This document shows, one piece after another, positions 51,236 to 61,642 of a stretch of 64,000 nt of DNA (position 1 is the stretch's first letter; each line of letters begins with the position of its first letter). A program made the translations under genes and the position numbers. Origin of the DNA: Bacteroidales bacterium (lineage in GTDB: Bacteria; Bacteroidota; Bacteroidia; Bacteroidales; Paludibacteraceae); contig SUXC01000001.1 in the NCBI GenBank assembly GCA_015061165.1, forward strand, positions 124,001 to 188,000, given 5' to 3'. The notes under the pieces are model-generated. The model saw nothing but the letters and a program-made list of their open reading frames with translations, was not told the origin of the DNA and searched no databases.

Positions 51236-52516
51236 TTACCAAGCGAAGAGTGGGTATTTCACCATTTCGGCGTTCACTTCTGCGCGAACGGCTGCGATGT
51301 TCTCCTCTGACTCTGGGTTTTGGAGCACGCGGTCAATGAGTTCTACTATCCACGCCATCTTGTCCTCTTTCAGTCCGCGTGTGGTGATAGCAGGTGTACC
51401 GAAGCGTAGTCCGCTGGTTTGGAACGCACTGCGCGAGTCGAATGGCACCATGTTCTTGTTGGTGGTGATGTCGGCTGCCACGAGGGCTTTCTCTGCCACT
51501 TTACCTGTCAAATCTGGGTATTTGGTACGCAAATCTACCAACATAGAGTGGTTGTCCGTACCGTTGGAGATAATCTTATATCCCTTGTCCATCAATGCCT
51601 GAGCCATAGCAGCAGCGTTCTTCTTCACTTGCAATTGATACTCCTTGAACTCAGGGCGCAATGCTTCGCCAAAAGCTACTGCTTTGGCAGCAATCACGTG
51701 CTCCAATGGTCCTCCTTGTGTGCCTGGGAACACGGCAGAGTCGAGCAATGCGGACATCATCTTCACTTCGCCTTTGGGTGTAGTCTTGCCCCATGGGTTA
51801 GGGAAGTCCTTGCCCATCAGTATCACGCCACCGCGAGGACCGCGCAGGGTCTTGTGGGTGGTGGAGGTAACGATATGTGCATGCTTCACAGGGTTCTCCA
51901 ATAGTCCTGCTGCAATCAGACCTGCTGGGTGCGCCATATCTACCATAAAGATTGCGCCTATCTCATCTGCTACCTTACGGATACGTGCGTAATCCCAATC
52001 ACGGCTATAGGCACTCGCGCCTGCGATGATGAGTTTAGGTTTGTGCTCACGTGCCACTTGCTCCAGTTGGTCATAGTCCACGGTGCCTGTATCTTCTTTC
52101 ACATTGTATTCCAATGCGTTGAACATGATGCCTGAGAAGTTCACAGGCGAACCGTGGCTGAGGTGTCCACCATGACTGAGGTTCAGTCCGAGGAAGGTAT
52201 CGCCTGCCTTCAGGCATGCCATGAATACTGCCATATTGGCTTGTGCGCCCGAGTGGGGTTGTACGTTAGCGTACTCTGCGCCAAAGAGTTGGCATAGGCG
52301 TTGGCGTGCGATATTCTCGCTCTCGTCCACCACTTCGCAACCGCCGTAGTAGCGTTTGCCTGGGTAGCCTTCGGCGTACTTGTTGGTCAGTACGCTGCCC
52401 ATTGCTTCCATGACTTGGTCGCTGACAAAATTCTCACTGGCAATCAATTCGATGCCTTTGGTCTGACGTTCACGCTCACGGCGGATGATGTCAAAAATCT
52501 CTAAATCTCGAGTCAT
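51236..52516 (-). CDS. glyA: Serine hydroxymethyltransferase
   Basis: The ATG at 52516 ([14 protein letters not shown]) is correct; the track start lies upstream of a natural N-terminus. [34 protein letters not shown] and the PLP lysine motif [13 protein letters not shown] are all present. It interconverts serine and glycine with tetrahydrofolate. 426 residues, normal length. Its own promoter is about 50 bases upstream; rlmN follows after 43 bases. Confidence 0.97.
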   Translation of the reverse strand: MTRDLEIFDIIRRERERQTKGIELIASENFVSDQVMEAMGSVLTNKYAEGYPGKRYYGGCEVVDESENIARQRLCQLFGAEYANVQPHSGAQANMAVFMACLKAGDTFLGLNLSHGGHLSHGSPVNFSGIMFNALEYNVKEDTGTVDYDQLEQVAREHKPKLIIAGASAYSRDWDYARIRKVADEIGAIFMVDMAHPAGLIAAGLLENPVKHAHIVTSTTHKTLRGPRGGVILMGKDFPNPWGKTTPKGEVKMMSALLDSAVFPGTQGGPLEHVIAAKAVAFGEALRPEFKEYQLQVKKNAAAMAQALMDKGYKIISNGTDNHSMLVDLRTKYPDLTGKVAEKALVAADITTNKNMVPFDSRSAFQTSGLRFGTPAITTRGLKEDKMAWIVELIDRVLQNPESEENIAAVRAEVNAEMVKYPLFAW

Positions 52517-52564
52517 AATTGTATTGTGTAGTTTTGTATAGTCTTGTATTATTAGTATGCGCTG

Positions 52565-52596
52565 CAAAGGTACAAAAAAAATCGCATATACGCAAG
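52565..52596 (-). promoter_or_regulatory. Promoter of glyA
   Basis: On the minus strand CTTG, 20 bases, TACCTTTG (52572-52565). Confidence 0.75.
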
Positions 52597-52609
52597 GTTA
52601 TGCCGATTT

Positions 52610-53539
52610 TTATTGTTTATCTTTCTTTTCGCTGACAAATAATCCGATGATAATCACCGCGATGCCTACTAATTTCCATACGGGCAGTACTTCGCCGAAT
52701 ATCACCCACATCAGTATGGCGGTAAAGACGGGGCGTATGTTGTTGAATATATTGGCGCGTGTTACGCCTATCTGTCGTACTGTGTAGCAGAATAGCACAA
52801 ACGCTGCTACGGACGAGAATACGGCTAAATATATTACTGCCCAAGGTGCCTTACCCATTGCCCACTGCCCATCGCCTATTGCGGATAATGTGCTTGCTTC
52901 GCCCGATATACCCCAAACGATATAGAAGAGAATCAGCGAGATAGATTGCACATAGAACACGATGCTCAGGGGCGAGTAGCGTGCAGGTATGCGGCGCAGT
53001 ATGACCGAGTAACTGACGGACATACTGACTGTTAGTAGTGCCAATGCTACGCCCTTCCCATTGCCAATAGCCAATACCCCATTGCCCATATCTCCATTGC
53101 CCATCATTAGTAGCATCAGCATGCCTGCTGTGGAGAGCAGGATACCGATGATATTGTTGCGTGTTACTTTCTCGCGCAGCAGTACAAAGGCAAATATTGG
53201 TGCTATGACGGGTTGTGTGCTGAGTAGTGCTTCAGCGATGGTGGGTGAATCGAATGTTTGGTAGGTATAGGTCTCGAAGATGAAGTATAGGAACGGTTGA
53301 AACAGACCGCCTAATAGGAATAGTGGAATATCTTTTCGTTGGATGGGTTGTAGTCCTACTATCTCATTTTGTCGGAAGATGAGTCCGATTGACAGCATGA
53401 GTATGACGGCTATGGTGAATCGTAATACGATGAGTGTCAGTGGGGTGAATACTACTAATGCTTCTTTGACCGCGATGCCTGACCCTGCCCAGATGAGCAT
53501 GGCAGTGATGACTGAGATATAGGGTATAATCTTTTTCAC
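52610..53539 (-). CDS. EamA/DMT-family transporter, leaderless GTG start
   Basis: The track start (a TTG) lies inside the promoter; GTG at 53539 (reading MKKIIPYISVITAMLIWAGS) is four bases after the -7 element. Ten membrane segments fall in two EamA halves, each with the usual pattern (IWAGSGIAVKEAL, FSSVAAFVLFCYTVR). Members export amino acids or metabolites. Two repeat-derived insertions (GNGDMGNGVLAIGNG between the halves, and AIGDGQWAMGKAPW near residue 230) lie in loops. Substrate unknown. Confidence 0.88.
   Translation of the reverse strand: MKKIIPYISVITAMLIWAGSGIAVKEALVVFTPLTLIVLRFTIAVILMLSIGLIFRQNEIVGLQPIQRKDIPLFLLGGLFQPFLYFIFETYTYQTFDSPTIAEALLSTQPVIAPIFAFVLLREKVTRNNIIGILLSTAGMLMLLMMGNGDMGNGVLAIGNGKGVALALLTVSMSVSYSVILRRIPARYSPLSIVFYVQSISLILFYIVWGISGEASTLSAIGDGQWAMGKAPWAVIYLAVFSSVAAFVLFCYTVRQIGVTRANIFNNIRPVFTAILMWVIFGEVLPVWKLVGIAVIIIGLFVSEKKDKQ
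52845..52880. repeat. Dispersed repeat inside the EamA gene (copy 1)
   Basis: CCCATTGCCCACTGCCCATCGCCTATTGC: CCCATTGC-type phrases in frame. Confidence 0.75.
53055..53108. repeat. Dispersed repeat inside the EamA gene (copy 2)
   Basis: CCCATTGCCAATAGCCAATA-type phrases repeated about five times, encoding Gly/Asn/Met-rich loop sequence. Confidence 0.8.
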
Positions 53540-53543
53540 TCTG

Positions 53544-53575
53544 CAAAGGTACAACTTTTTTTTTGTCTGTGCAAA
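53544..53575 (-). promoter_or_regulatory. Leaderless promoter of the EamA gene
   Basis: On the minus strand TTTG (53575-53572), 20 bases, TACCTTTG (53551-53544), then CAGA and the GTG start. Confidence 0.8.
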
Positions 53576-53640
53576 TTTCTGTGCTTTTTATGCAGTGAGT
53601 GCAGAACAAAGAAGAAAAAATACGGAAATCCAGTCTAATA

Positions 53641-53672
53641 CTTGCGTATGTGAGAAAAAATTACTAACTTTG
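53641..53672 (+). promoter_or_regulatory. Promoter of the nitroreductase gene
   Basis: CTTG, 20 bases, TAACTTTG (53665-53672); ATG 27 bases downstream. Confidence 0.7.
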
Positions 53673-53699
53673 CGCGCTATTTTGTAAATTAGAAGAATT

Positions 53700-54209
53700 A
53701 TGCAAGATTTTCAAAGTTTATGCCAACAAAGGCGCTCGTATAGAAAATACACCAACCAGCCAGTAGAGCAGGAGAAGTTGGATTACATTATCCGTTGTGC
53801 GCTCATGTCGCCTGCAGGCAAGAGAATGAACCCATGGCACTTCGTGGTGATAAAAAATGAGGAGATTCTGCGCCAATTAGCAGGTTGCCGCACATACGGC
53901 AGTGGTATGTTTGACACCGCTATGGCGGGTATCGTGGTGGCTGCGGATACGAGCGTGATTGACACTTGGCAATGCGATGCAGCTATTGCGGCGCAGAATA
54001 TCTGGTTGGCAGCTGCAGACCAAGGCTTGGGTGCATGTTGGTGTCATGTGTATCAACGTGAAGGCGCAGAGAATCTCGTGCGCAAGTTGACCAACCTGCC
54101 AGAGAACTATACCGTGCTCTGCGTGATGTCGCTCGGCTACAAGAACGAAGACCGCAAGTCCTTCGACTTCGAGAAATTACAATATGACAAAGTAACACAG
54201 ATAGATTAA
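53700..54209 (+). CDS. Nitroreductase-family flavoprotein
   Basis: RRSYRKYTNQPVEQEKLDYI followed by ALMSPAGKRMNPWHFVVI is the FMN-binding N-terminus of the family. AAIAAQNIWLAAADQGLGACW is the core helix, and a strand near VMSLGY completes the fold. At 169 residues it is one of the short members. It reduces nitro compounds, quinones or similar using NAD(P)H; the natural substrate is unknown. The gene is first of a plus-strand series through a lipoprotein, pdxA and alaS. Confidence 0.9.
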   Translation: MQDFQSLCQQRRSYRKYTNQPVEQEKLDYIIRCALMSPAGKRMNPWHFVVIKNEEILRQLAGCRTYGSGMFDTAMAGIVVAADTSVIDTWQCDAAIAAQNIWLAAADQGLGACWCHVYQREGAENLVRKLTNLPENYTVLCVMSLGYKNEDRKSFDFEKLQYDKVTQID

Positions 54210-54230
54210 CCAAATAAATTAAGTGAAGGT

Positions 54231-54758
54231 ATGAAGAATTATTTGATGAGTATGTTGCTCTTGGTAGCATGCGTATGTGCAAGTTGTGAGCCGATCAAAA
54301 TTAAAGGCGAGATAGATAAAGTAAATTTATCGAAAGAGGATACAGAAAAATTGGATGCCATTTTCCAATATGTAAAAGAAACTCAAGTATATGATATATT
54401 AAGTCAAGACTACGAAAAACATTACGATGATGAAGATTATTCTTATTATGGAGGTCTTGCATTTATGGTAAAATCCGAGCAAGAATTGCGCGAACTGGCA
54501 CCGGCAGATATGGAACTCCCAAAGATTGATTTTATGAATCATTCATTAGTGTGGTGCGTCTTTCGATCTTCAACATCTCAAACCAATGTAGAATCTTTCC
54601 GTTTGATTGTAGATGAAAACGGAGAAGCAACAGCGATTGTTAGGCATAAAACAACTTCTTTTGATTGCATGATCGGCGAGCATTGTACTTATGCTGTTTT
54701 TGATATACCAAGCAATACAATAAAGAAAATATCATCTGATGTAGAGCATTTAAGATAA
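54231..54758 (+). CDS. Hypothetical lipoprotein (175 aa)
   Basis: MKNYLMSMLLLVACVCASC is a lipoprotein signal with Cys at residue 19. The mature part has an acidic DYEKHYDDEDYSYYGG loop, a helix (SEQELRELAPADMEL) and a C-terminal strand pair. It is AT-richer than its neighbours. No known domain. It could be outer membrane anchored facing the periplasm. Confidence 0.7.
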   Translation: MKNYLMSMLLLVACVCASCEPIKIKGEIDKVNLSKEDTEKLDAIFQYVKETQVYDILSQDYEKHYDDEDYSYYGGLAFMVKSEQELRELAPADMELPKIDFMNHSLVWCVFRSSTSQTNVESFRLIVDENGEATAIVRHKTTSFDCMIGEHCTYAVFDIPSNTIKKISSDVEHLR

Positions 54759-54792
54759 TGTTTAAATACTAGAAGAACTAAACAAAGAATAT

Positions 54793-55878
54793 ATGAAACC
54801 AACAATAGCAATTACAGCAGGCGATATCAATGGAGTAGGGTATGAGATTATCCTCAAATCGTTGGTGAATCCACACATCTGTGAGATTTGTCGCCCTATC
54901 GTGTATGGCAATGCCAAAGTGGCACGCCAACATATGCAAACCCTCGATGAGGAGTATCGTAATATCCAATGGAATATCATCCAAGACCCCAAACAGGCGA
55001 AAGATGGGCGACTGAATCTCATCACTTGTTACCCCGATGACACGCCTGTGCAGTTAGGTGTATCTACACTCGAAGCAGGAAAAGCTTCGCTCAAGAGCTT
55101 GCAACGCGCATGTCAAGACCTCAAGAACGGACTGGTACACGCTATCGTGACCGCGCCTATCAACAAGGATAACATCCAATCGGATGAGTTCCGCTATTCA
55201 GGACACACCGAGTACCTGACACAGCTATTCGGCGAAGGAAAAGATAGTCTGATGATGATGATTAGCGACCGCATGCGCGTAGCGTTGGTGTGCAACCATA
55301 CACCTATCGCCAAAGTGGCAGAAACCATCAACGAGGAGCGTATCCTCAGCAAACTGGCTGTGCTCAACGACACCCTGAAGATGGACTTCACTTGTCGCAA
55401 GCCACGCATCGCTGTGTTGGCACTCAACCCACACGCAGGCGATAACGGACTCATTGGCGAGGAAGAGACCAATATCATCCGCCCTGCTATCGCCAAGGCG
55501 CAGGAGCAAGGTATCTGGGCTTTTGGCCCTTATTCGGCTGACGGATTCTTTGGTGCAGGACAATACAATCACTTCGATGCCGTGTTGGCTATGTACCACG
55601 ATCAGGGGTTGGCGCCATTCAAAGCATTGGATATGAGTGGTGTGAACTTCACCGCGGGACTGCCAGTGGTACGCACTTCGCCTGACCACGGTACGGCATA
55701 CAACTTGGCGGGTAAAAACGAGGCTGATGCGACCAGCATTTTGCACGCTATCTATGCCGCCATAGACATTCTGCGCCAACGTGCGGAGAACGAGAAACTG
55801 CTCGCCAACCAACTCGTAGTGGAAGTCAAAGAAGTGAAGAAAGAGTACAAAGTAGAGAAATTTATACCACAAGATTAA
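54793..55878 (+). CDS. pdxA: 4-hydroxythreonine-4-phosphate dehydrogenase
   Basis: [49 protein letters not shown] and [13 protein letters not shown] match PdxA motifs, including the metal-binding His residues. It oxidises 4-phosphohydroxy-threonine for pyridoxal phosphate synthesis; GlyA and other PLP enzymes depend on it. The C-terminus carries a Lys/Glu/Val-rich tail ([15 protein letters not shown]). It lies 1 base before alaS. Confidence 0.96.
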   Translation: MKPTIAITAGDINGVGYEIILKSLVNPHICEICRPIVYGNAKVARQHMQTLDEEYRNIQWNIIQDPKQAKDGRLNLITCYPDDTPVQLGVSTLEAGKASLKSLQRACQDLKNGLVHAIVTAPINKDNIQSDEFRYSGHTEYLTQLFGEGKDSLMMMISDRMRVALVCNHTPIAKVAETINEERILSKLAVLNDTLKMDFTCRKPRIAVLALNPHAGDNGLIGEEETNIIRPAIAKAQEQGIWAFGPYSADGFFGAGQYNHFDAVLAMYHDQGLAPFKALDMSGVNFTAGLPVVRTSPDHGTAYNLAGKNEADATSILHAIYAAIDILRQRAENEKLLANQLVVEVKEVKKEYKVEKFIPQD

Positions 55879-55879
55879 T

Positions 55880-58474
55880 ATGACAAGCAAAGAAATTCGA
55901 CAATCCTTTTTGGATTATTTTGAGAAGAAGGGACACAAGATTGTACCTTCAGCACCCATGGTCATCAAAGATGACCCAACACTGATGTTTACCAATGCAG
56001 GTATGAACCCATGGAAGGGTATCATCCTCGGTAATGACCCTATACAATATCCTCGCGTAGCGGACTCGCAGAAGTGCCTGCGCGTGAGCGGTAAGCACAA
56101 CGACCTGGAGGAAGTAGGTCATGACACCTACCACCACACCATGTTCGAGATGCTCGGCAACTGGTCGTTTGGCGATTACTTCAAAGCGGGCGCCATTGAC
56201 TTCGCATGGGAGTACCTCGTTGATGTGCTGAAACTTGACCCAAAGAACCTCTACGTAACAGTATTCGAAGGTTCACCAGAAGAGGGCATCGAGCGCGACA
56301 ACGAGGCAGCAGAGATTTGGGCTAAGCACTTGCCTGCCGACCATATTCTCAATGGCAACAAGCACGACAACTTCTGGGAGATGGGCGATACAGGTCCTTG
56401 TGGTCCTTGCTCCGAGATCCATGTGGATAGCCGTAGTGAGGAGGAGAAAGCGGCTCTCTCTGGTCGTGAACTGGTGAACAAAGACCACCCACAAGTGATT
56501 GAGATTTGGAACCTCGTGTTCATGCAATACAACCGCAAAGCCGATGGCTCGCTTGACACCTTGCCAAATAAAGTGATTGACACAGGTATGGGCTTCGAGC
56601 GTTTGGTGCGCACCATGCAAGGCAAACAGTCGAACTACGACACCGATGTCTTCCAACCGATGCTGAAGAAGATTGGCGAGATTTGTGGTTCGGAATACGG
56701 CAAAGAGGAGAAAGTGGATGTGGCGATGCGCGTGATTGCCGACCATATCCGTACTATCGCCTTCGCTATTGCTGATGGACAATTGCCAAGCAACGAGAAG
56801 GCAGGTTATGTGATTCGCCGAATCTTGCGCCGTGCAGTACGCTATGGCTACACCTTCCTCGGACAACGCGAGGCGTTTATGTACAAACTGGTGCCACAAC
56901 TCATTGCCGACATGGGCGAGGCATATCCCGAATTGGTGAAGCAAGAGGCACAAATTACCCCTGTAATCAAGAGCGAGGAGGACGGTTTCCTCCGCACATT
57001 GGACAAGGGTATCACGCTACTCGACAAACTGATGAAAGAGGCGAAAGGCAAAGAGATTTCGGGTGTGGATGTGTTCACATTGAAAGATACATACGGTTTC
57101 CCTCTTGACCTTACTCAATTGATTTTGAGCGAGAACGGCTTTACCACCAATGAGGAAGAGTACAACAAGGCATTGGAGCACCAAAAAGAGATGGGTCGCC
57201 AAGCCAACAAACAAGAACTGGGTGACTGGGTAGTGATTAGCGAAGGTGAGACAGAGTTTGATGGATACGACGTGCTGCAATGCGAGACACAAGTGTTGCG
57301 CTATCGCAAAGTGAACCAAAAAGGCAAAGAACTCTATCAAGTAGTGCTCAGCCAAACACCATTCTACGCTGAGATGGGTGGTGAGGTAGGCGATTCGGGT
57401 ACATTGGGCAATGTGCGCGTGTTGGATACCAAACGTGAGAACAATCTGGCAGTACACCTCTGTGCGGAATTGCCTGAGAATATCAAGAGCAAGATGATGG
57501 CTGAGGTAGATGTCGCTCGTCGTCAAGCTATTGCTTGCAACCACACTGCTACGCATATCATACACTACGCATTGCGTCAAGTATTGGGCGAGCATGTGGA
57601 GCAAAAAGGTAGCTACGTATCGGCAGACAGCTTGCGTTTCGACTTCTCACACTTCCAGAAAGTGAGTGCGGAGGAACTTCGCCAAGTGGAGATGCTTGCC
57701 AACGAGATGATTCGCCAAGACTTGCCTCTTGAGGAATGTCGTAATACCCCAATAGAGAAAGCGAAAGAAATGGGTGCTATGGCACTCTTCGGCGAGAAAT
57801 ATGGTGATGAGGTACGTGTCATCAAGTACGGCCCATCCGCAGAGTTGTGCGGTGGTTGCCACGTGGCAAGTACGGGTAAGATTGGTGCGGTGCGCATTGT
57901 GATGGAGACCAGTGTGGCTGCGGGTATTCGCCGTATTGAGGCAGTGACAGCAGCCAAAGCCGATGAACTCTACTACAAGCAAGTGGATATGATTGGTGGT
58001 CTGCGTGCGTTGTTCAACAACGCTCCAGACTTGGCAGGCGCTATTCGCAAAGCTATTGATGAGAATGCGGGCTTGAAGAAACAGATTGAGGCCTTCATGG
58101 CTGAGAAAGTAGAGCGTTTCCGCGATGAACTGATTGCAAAGGCAGAGGACTACAATGGCATCAAACTGGTTCGTGTAGAAGGCATTGTAGATGCTAACTT
58201 GCTGCGTAACGTGCCCATGTTGCTGAAAGGCAAGTTTACGGATGTGAAGTTCGCAGTAGTAGGTGCTACCGAATGGGAAGGCAAGCCCATGATTACTGTG
58301 GTACTGTCGCAACCATTGGTAGATGCAGGCAAAAACGCAGGTCAGATTATCAAGTCGGCTGCTAAGCATATCCAAGGCGGTGGCGGCGGTCAAGCATGGA
58401 TGGCTACCGCAGGTGGCCGCAATGTAGCAGGATTAGGTGCTGCTATGGAGGAAATGTTAGGGGCGTTGGTGTAA
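55880..58474 (+). CDS. alaS: Alanyl-tRNA synthetase
   Basis: The start [19 protein letters not shown], motif 1-3 region ([36 protein letters not shown]), the editing site ([17 protein letters not shown] and [13 protein letters not shown]), and the C-Ala end ([14 protein letters not shown]) are complete. It charges tRNA-Ala and edits mischarged Ser and Gly. 864 residues, normal length. Co-transcribed with pdxA (1-base gap). Confidence 0.98.
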   Translation: MTSKEIRQSFLDYFEKKGHKIVPSAPMVIKDDPTLMFTNAGMNPWKGIILGNDPIQYPRVADSQKCLRVSGKHNDLEEVGHDTYHHTMFEMLGNWSFGDYFKAGAIDFAWEYLVDVLKLDPKNLYVTVFEGSPEEGIERDNEAAEIWAKHLPADHILNGNKHDNFWEMGDTGPCGPCSEIHVDSRSEEEKAALSGRELVNKDHPQVIEIWNLVFMQYNRKADGSLDTLPNKVIDTGMGFERLVRTMQGKQSNYDTDVFQPMLKKIGEICGSEYGKEEKVDVAMRVIADHIRTIAFAIADGQLPSNEKAGYVIRRILRRAVRYGYTFLGQREAFMYKLVPQLIADMGEAYPELVKQEAQITPVIKSEEDGFLRTLDKGITLLDKLMKEAKGKEISGVDVFTLKDTYGFPLDLTQLILSENGFTTNEEEYNKALEHQKEMGRQANKQELGDWVVISEGETEFDGYDVLQCETQVLRYRKVNQKGKELYQVVLSQTPFYAEMGGEVGDSGTLGNVRVLDTKRENNLAVHLCAELPENIKSKMMAEVDVARRQAIACNHTATHIIHYALRQVLGEHVEQKGSYVSADSLRFDFSHFQKVSAEELRQVEMLANEMIRQDLPLEECRNTPIEKAKEMGAMALFGEKYGDEVRVIKYGPSAELCGGCHVASTGKIGAVRIVMETSVAAGIRRIEAVTAAKADELYYKQVDMIGGLRALFNNAPDLAGAIRKAIDENAGLKKQIEAFMAEKVERFRDELIAKAEDYNGIKLVRVEGIVDANLLRNVPMLLKGKFTDVKFAVVGATEWEGKPMITVVLSQPLVDAGKNAGQIIKSAAKHIQGGGGGQAWMATAGGRNVAGLGAAMEEMLGALV

Positions 58475-58533
58475 TCTTCAGAAACCAATGTCCCACCTGA
58501 TTCCCGACACGCGAATCTCGAATTGAATAAAAG

Positions 58534-58965
58534 ATGAAAACCCTCACGGGGCGATTGCCCTTGAAATATCGTTCTGCTGCCCGTTTCGTGCTTGTAGGAG
58601 CATTGGGAACGGGATTGCAGTATGGTATATACTATCTGCTGTTGATGGTATTCCAACGTCGTTGGCCCGATGTTGGCATTTTGACATCGGTAGCATTCAC
58701 GGCGGGGTTTATCATAGAGATGGTGTGTAACTATTTCTTGACCAGTTTCTACACGTTCCGTGTACGTCCTACATGGAAGAACGCAGGCGGATTCCTATTC
58801 GGGCGCGCTATTAACTATGTGATACAACTGCTGTTCCTCAATCTCCTGATATGGTTGCACCTATCCGAAGAATTATCGGGAATAGCTGCGATAGCGTTGG
58901 CAGGAGTGATTAATTATTTTATCCTATTGCCTTTTTATAAAGATAAAAAGCGCGATATGCAATGA
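58534..58965 (+). CDS. GtrA-like membrane protein
   Basis: RFVLVGALGTGLQYGIYYLL is the family opening, and FIIEMVCNYFLTSFYTFR the characteristic middle segment. Four membrane segments and the basic end KDKKRDMQ agree with GtrA, which is thought to flip or assist lipid-linked sugars in O-antigen or teichoic acid glycosylation. 143 residues, normal. No glycosyltransferase neighbour here. 59 bases after alaS. Confidence 0.88.
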   Translation: MKTLTGRLPLKYRSAARFVLVGALGTGLQYGIYYLLLMVFQRRWPDVGILTSVAFTAGFIIEMVCNYFLTSFYTFRVRPTWKNAGGFLFGRAINYVIQLLFLNLLIWLHLSEELSGIAAIALAGVINYFILLPFYKDKKRDMQ

Positions 58966-58998
58966 TAAATTTCTGTCGCTCAAAAGACAAGAATCAAT

Positions 58999-59709
58999 AT
59001 GCTATATATCATCGCTCCTACTCATCGCCGTCTGGTATGGTACCTCGCTATGGAAGAGTATCTTGCTAAACATGTAGAGGAGGATACTTTTGTGACATGG
59101 GTGGTGTCGCCAACAGTGATATTTGGTCGCCATCAGGTGATGGAAGCGGAGGTGAATGTGGATTATTGTCGAGCAAATGGTATAGCCATGTATCGTCGCA
59201 AGAGTGGGGGAGGATGTGTGTATGCTGATGGGGGCAATCTGATGATGAGCATGATTTCGCCTAATAGGCATAGTGAAGTGGTCTTTCAGTCGTTCTTGGA
59301 TAGGGTGTCGGGCGTATTGCGCAAATGTGGTTTTGCTGCCGTCAAATCGGAACACAACGACATCATGGTGGACGGCATGAAAGTGTCGGGTAATGCCTGC
59401 TATGCGCTGCCTACGGGTACGATTGTGCATGGTACATTGCTGGTGAATGTGGATTTTGATGTGTTGCAGCAGGCAATTACGCCATCGGTGGAGAAACTCT
59501 CGAAGCATGGCGTACAGTCGGTGCGCCAGCGTGTGGCAAACTTGAGTCAGTATGCTGCGTTTGATACTATCAAATCGCTGGAGGCATTCAGGGCACACCT
59601 TATTGGCGCGTTATGCGTGCATGCGCGCGAGTTGAGCAAAGAAGAGATAGGAGTCGTTGATGAGATGGAACAATCCTATCTGGAACCGCAGTTTATTGCG
59701 GGCAAGTAA
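58999..59709 (+). CDS. Lipoate--protein ligase-like protein
   Basis: YLAMEEYLAKHV, TVIFGRHQ, RRKSGGGCVYADGGNLMMSM and NDIMVDGMKVSGNACY match the biotin/lipoate ligase (BPL/LplA) fold; the Lys in MKVSGNA is the catalytic residue. It attaches lipoate to dehydrogenase or glycine-cleavage proteins. At 236 residues the C-terminal accessory domain of LplA is missing, so the adenylation step might use a separate factor. Cytoplasmic. Confidence 0.88.
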   Translation: MLYIIAPTHRRLVWYLAMEEYLAKHVEEDTFVTWVVSPTVIFGRHQVMEAEVNVDYCRANGIAMYRRKSGGGCVYADGGNLMMSMISPNRHSEVVFQSFLDRVSGVLRKCGFAAVKSEHNDIMVDGMKVSGNACYALPTGTIVHGTLLVNVDFDVLQQAITPSVEKLSKHGVQSVRQRVANLSQYAAFDTIKSLEAFRAHLIGALCVHARELSKEEIGVVDEMEQSYLEPQFIAGK

Positions 59710-59764
59710 CTACGAATTGGGCTAATAGGTCTTATAGGGCTATAGGCTCATAATAAATAAGATA

Positions 59765-61426
59765 ATGAATTGGTTAAATAGTCTGTTTTTTGGTACGGGA
59801 GTACCTCACTCCATTTTTATTCTTACCATAGCGATTGCTGTGGGTATCTATCTTAGTCATAGGTTGAAGTTCAAGGGAATAACATTGGGTATCACATGGA
59901 TTCTGTTTTGTGCGATAGCCATGTCGCATTTCGGTATGCATTTGGATCCAGTAGTGGAAACGTTTGCCAAGGACTTTGGATTGATACTATTTGTGTATTC
60001 TATCGGTTTGCAGGTAGGTCCGAGTTTCTTCTCATCATTTGGAAAGGGTGGCATCAAACTCAATATGTTGGCCATCAGTATTGTGCTGCTGAGTTGTGTT
60101 ACGGCATATCTGATTCACCTGTTCTCGGGCGAGGATATAGCCACAATGACGGGTGTGCTGTTTGGTGCGGTGACCAATACGCCTGGTCTGGGTGCTGCGC
60201 AACAGGCATTTACTGACATTACGGGTGAAGTGAATCCGAATATCGCCAGTGGTTATGCTATGGCGTATCCGTTGGGTGTGGTGGGTATTATCCTGTCGCT
60301 CTTGGCTATGCGATGGTTCTTCAAGATTCGTTTGGATAAGGAGGAGGAGCGTTTGGCAGCCGAGAACGAGGTACAGAAGGAGATTGAGTATATCGACCTT
60401 TTGCTGACCAATCCGCAAGTAGAGGGTGCTAATATCCGCGATTTGAGTCAGTTGTGCCATTTCCACCTGATTGTTTCGCGTTTGGTGCGTCCTAATGGCG
60501 ATGATGAGTTGCCCGATGTGGATACGGTCTTGCATGTGGGAGATCGTATTCGTGTGGTAGTAGATAAGGAGAATGAGAAGAGTGTTCTCTTGTTGGGTAT
60601 GGAGACTTCATTGCCTACCGATCATAAGGCGCAAGCGCACCTGGTGTCGCGTCATGTGATAGTAACTAAGCCAGAGCTCAATGGCAAGCGCATTGGCGAT
60701 CTGAATGTGCGTGCCACCTATCATGTGTCTATCACACGTATCCGCCGTGCAGGTATTGAGCTGTTGGCTACGCGCGACTTGTACTTGCAATTAGGAGACC
60801 GTATGACCGTAGTAGGCGAGGAACGTGCGGTGGACAAGGTAGAAAAGTTGTTCGGAAACTCAACTAAGAAGTTGGATATTCCTAATTTGGCATCCATATT
60901 CTTGGGTCTGGCATTGGGTGTAGCAGCAGGTATGTTGCCTATTGCGTTGCCCGGTTTGGCACAGCCCTTTAAGTTGGGTATAGCAGGTGGCTCGCTGATA
61001 GTAGCCATATTGTTGAGTTGTTTCGGTCCGAAGATGCATATTGTGACCTATACAACCAGTAGCGCCAATCTGATGATTCGTGAGATAGGTATCGCCATGT
61101 TCTTGGCAGCGGTGGGCTTTGGCGCAGGTAAGACGTTTATACCCACATTGTTGGATGGAGGATATGCGTGGATTGGCTATGGCGTAATCATTACTCTTGT
61201 TCCGCTATTGCTGATGGGTGTGGTAGGACGTTTGTGGTTGAAACTGGACTATTTCACGCTGATGGGTGTGTTGGCAGGCAGTACGACCAATCCTCCTGCT
61301 CTGGCATACGCTACCACGGTGTCGAGTACCAACGACCGTGCTGCGGTGGCATACTCCACGGTCTATCCGCTAACCATGTTCCTGCGCGTGCTGACAGGAC
61401 AATTGATGATATTGCTGTTTGTGTAA
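59765..61426 (+). CDS. AspT/YidE-type transporter with RCK_C domains
   Basis: Two membrane blocks (about 10-185 and 375-553), each containing the aspartate-alanine exchanger signature (GVLFGAVTNTPGLGAAQ and GVLAGSTTNPPALAYA), flank two RCK_C domains (about 205-370; DLSQLCHFHLIVSRLVR, IGDLNVRATYHVSITRIRRA). The gene is like E. coli yidE/ybjL. It is a secondary transporter whose substrate is unknown; the RCK_C domains probably bind a ligand that gates it. Confidence 0.92.
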   Translation: MNWLNSLFFGTGVPHSIFILTIAIAVGIYLSHRLKFKGITLGITWILFCAIAMSHFGMHLDPVVETFAKDFGLILFVYSIGLQVGPSFFSSFGKGGIKLNMLAISIVLLSCVTAYLIHLFSGEDIATMTGVLFGAVTNTPGLGAAQQAFTDITGEVNPNIASGYAMAYPLGVVGIILSLLAMRWFFKIRLDKEEERLAAENEVQKEIEYIDLLLTNPQVEGANIRDLSQLCHFHLIVSRLVRPNGDDELPDVDTVLHVGDRIRVVVDKENEKSVLLLGMETSLPTDHKAQAHLVSRHVIVTKPELNGKRIGDLNVRATYHVSITRIRRAGIELLATRDLYLQLGDRMTVVGEERAVDKVEKLFGNSTKKLDIPNLASIFLGLALGVAAGMLPIALPGLAQPFKLGIAGGSLIVAILLSCFGPKMHIVTYTTSSANLMIREIGIAMFLAAVGFGAGKTFIPTLLDGGYAWIGYGVIITLVPLLLMGVVGRLWLKLDYFTLMGVLAGSTTNPPALAYATTVSSTNDRAAVAYSTVYPLTMFLRVLTGQLMILLFV

Positions 61427-61557
61427 CCTGAGTAAACAAATTTGATTACAGAATTGCTTATAAGAAGACAACAAAAACAACAATACCGCTTCGCCAACAT
61501 TGCTCAGCGGCACGGGAAAATACATTTATCAACAATTAAAACAATTAAAAATCAACA

Positions 61558-61626
61558 ATGAAGACAATTACTCTCAGGCAAGCGCCAATGTTGGGCGCGC
61601 GCAGGAGTTGTCTATGTTGTCTTTAA
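61558..61626 (+). CDS. Possible 22-residue peptide
   Basis: ATG AAG ACA ... TTT TAA opens in the AT-rich leader of the DUF4465 gene and encodes MKTITLRQAPMLGARRSCLCCL. The Cys-rich end and the short length resemble leader peptides. There is no other support. Confidence 0.15.
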   Translation: MKTITLRQAPMLGARRSCLCCL

Positions 61627-61642
61627 TAAGCATAACCCATTT

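Noticed and set aside
57647-58393. 248-residue minus-strand ORF
   Set aside because: It is a shadow of alaS.
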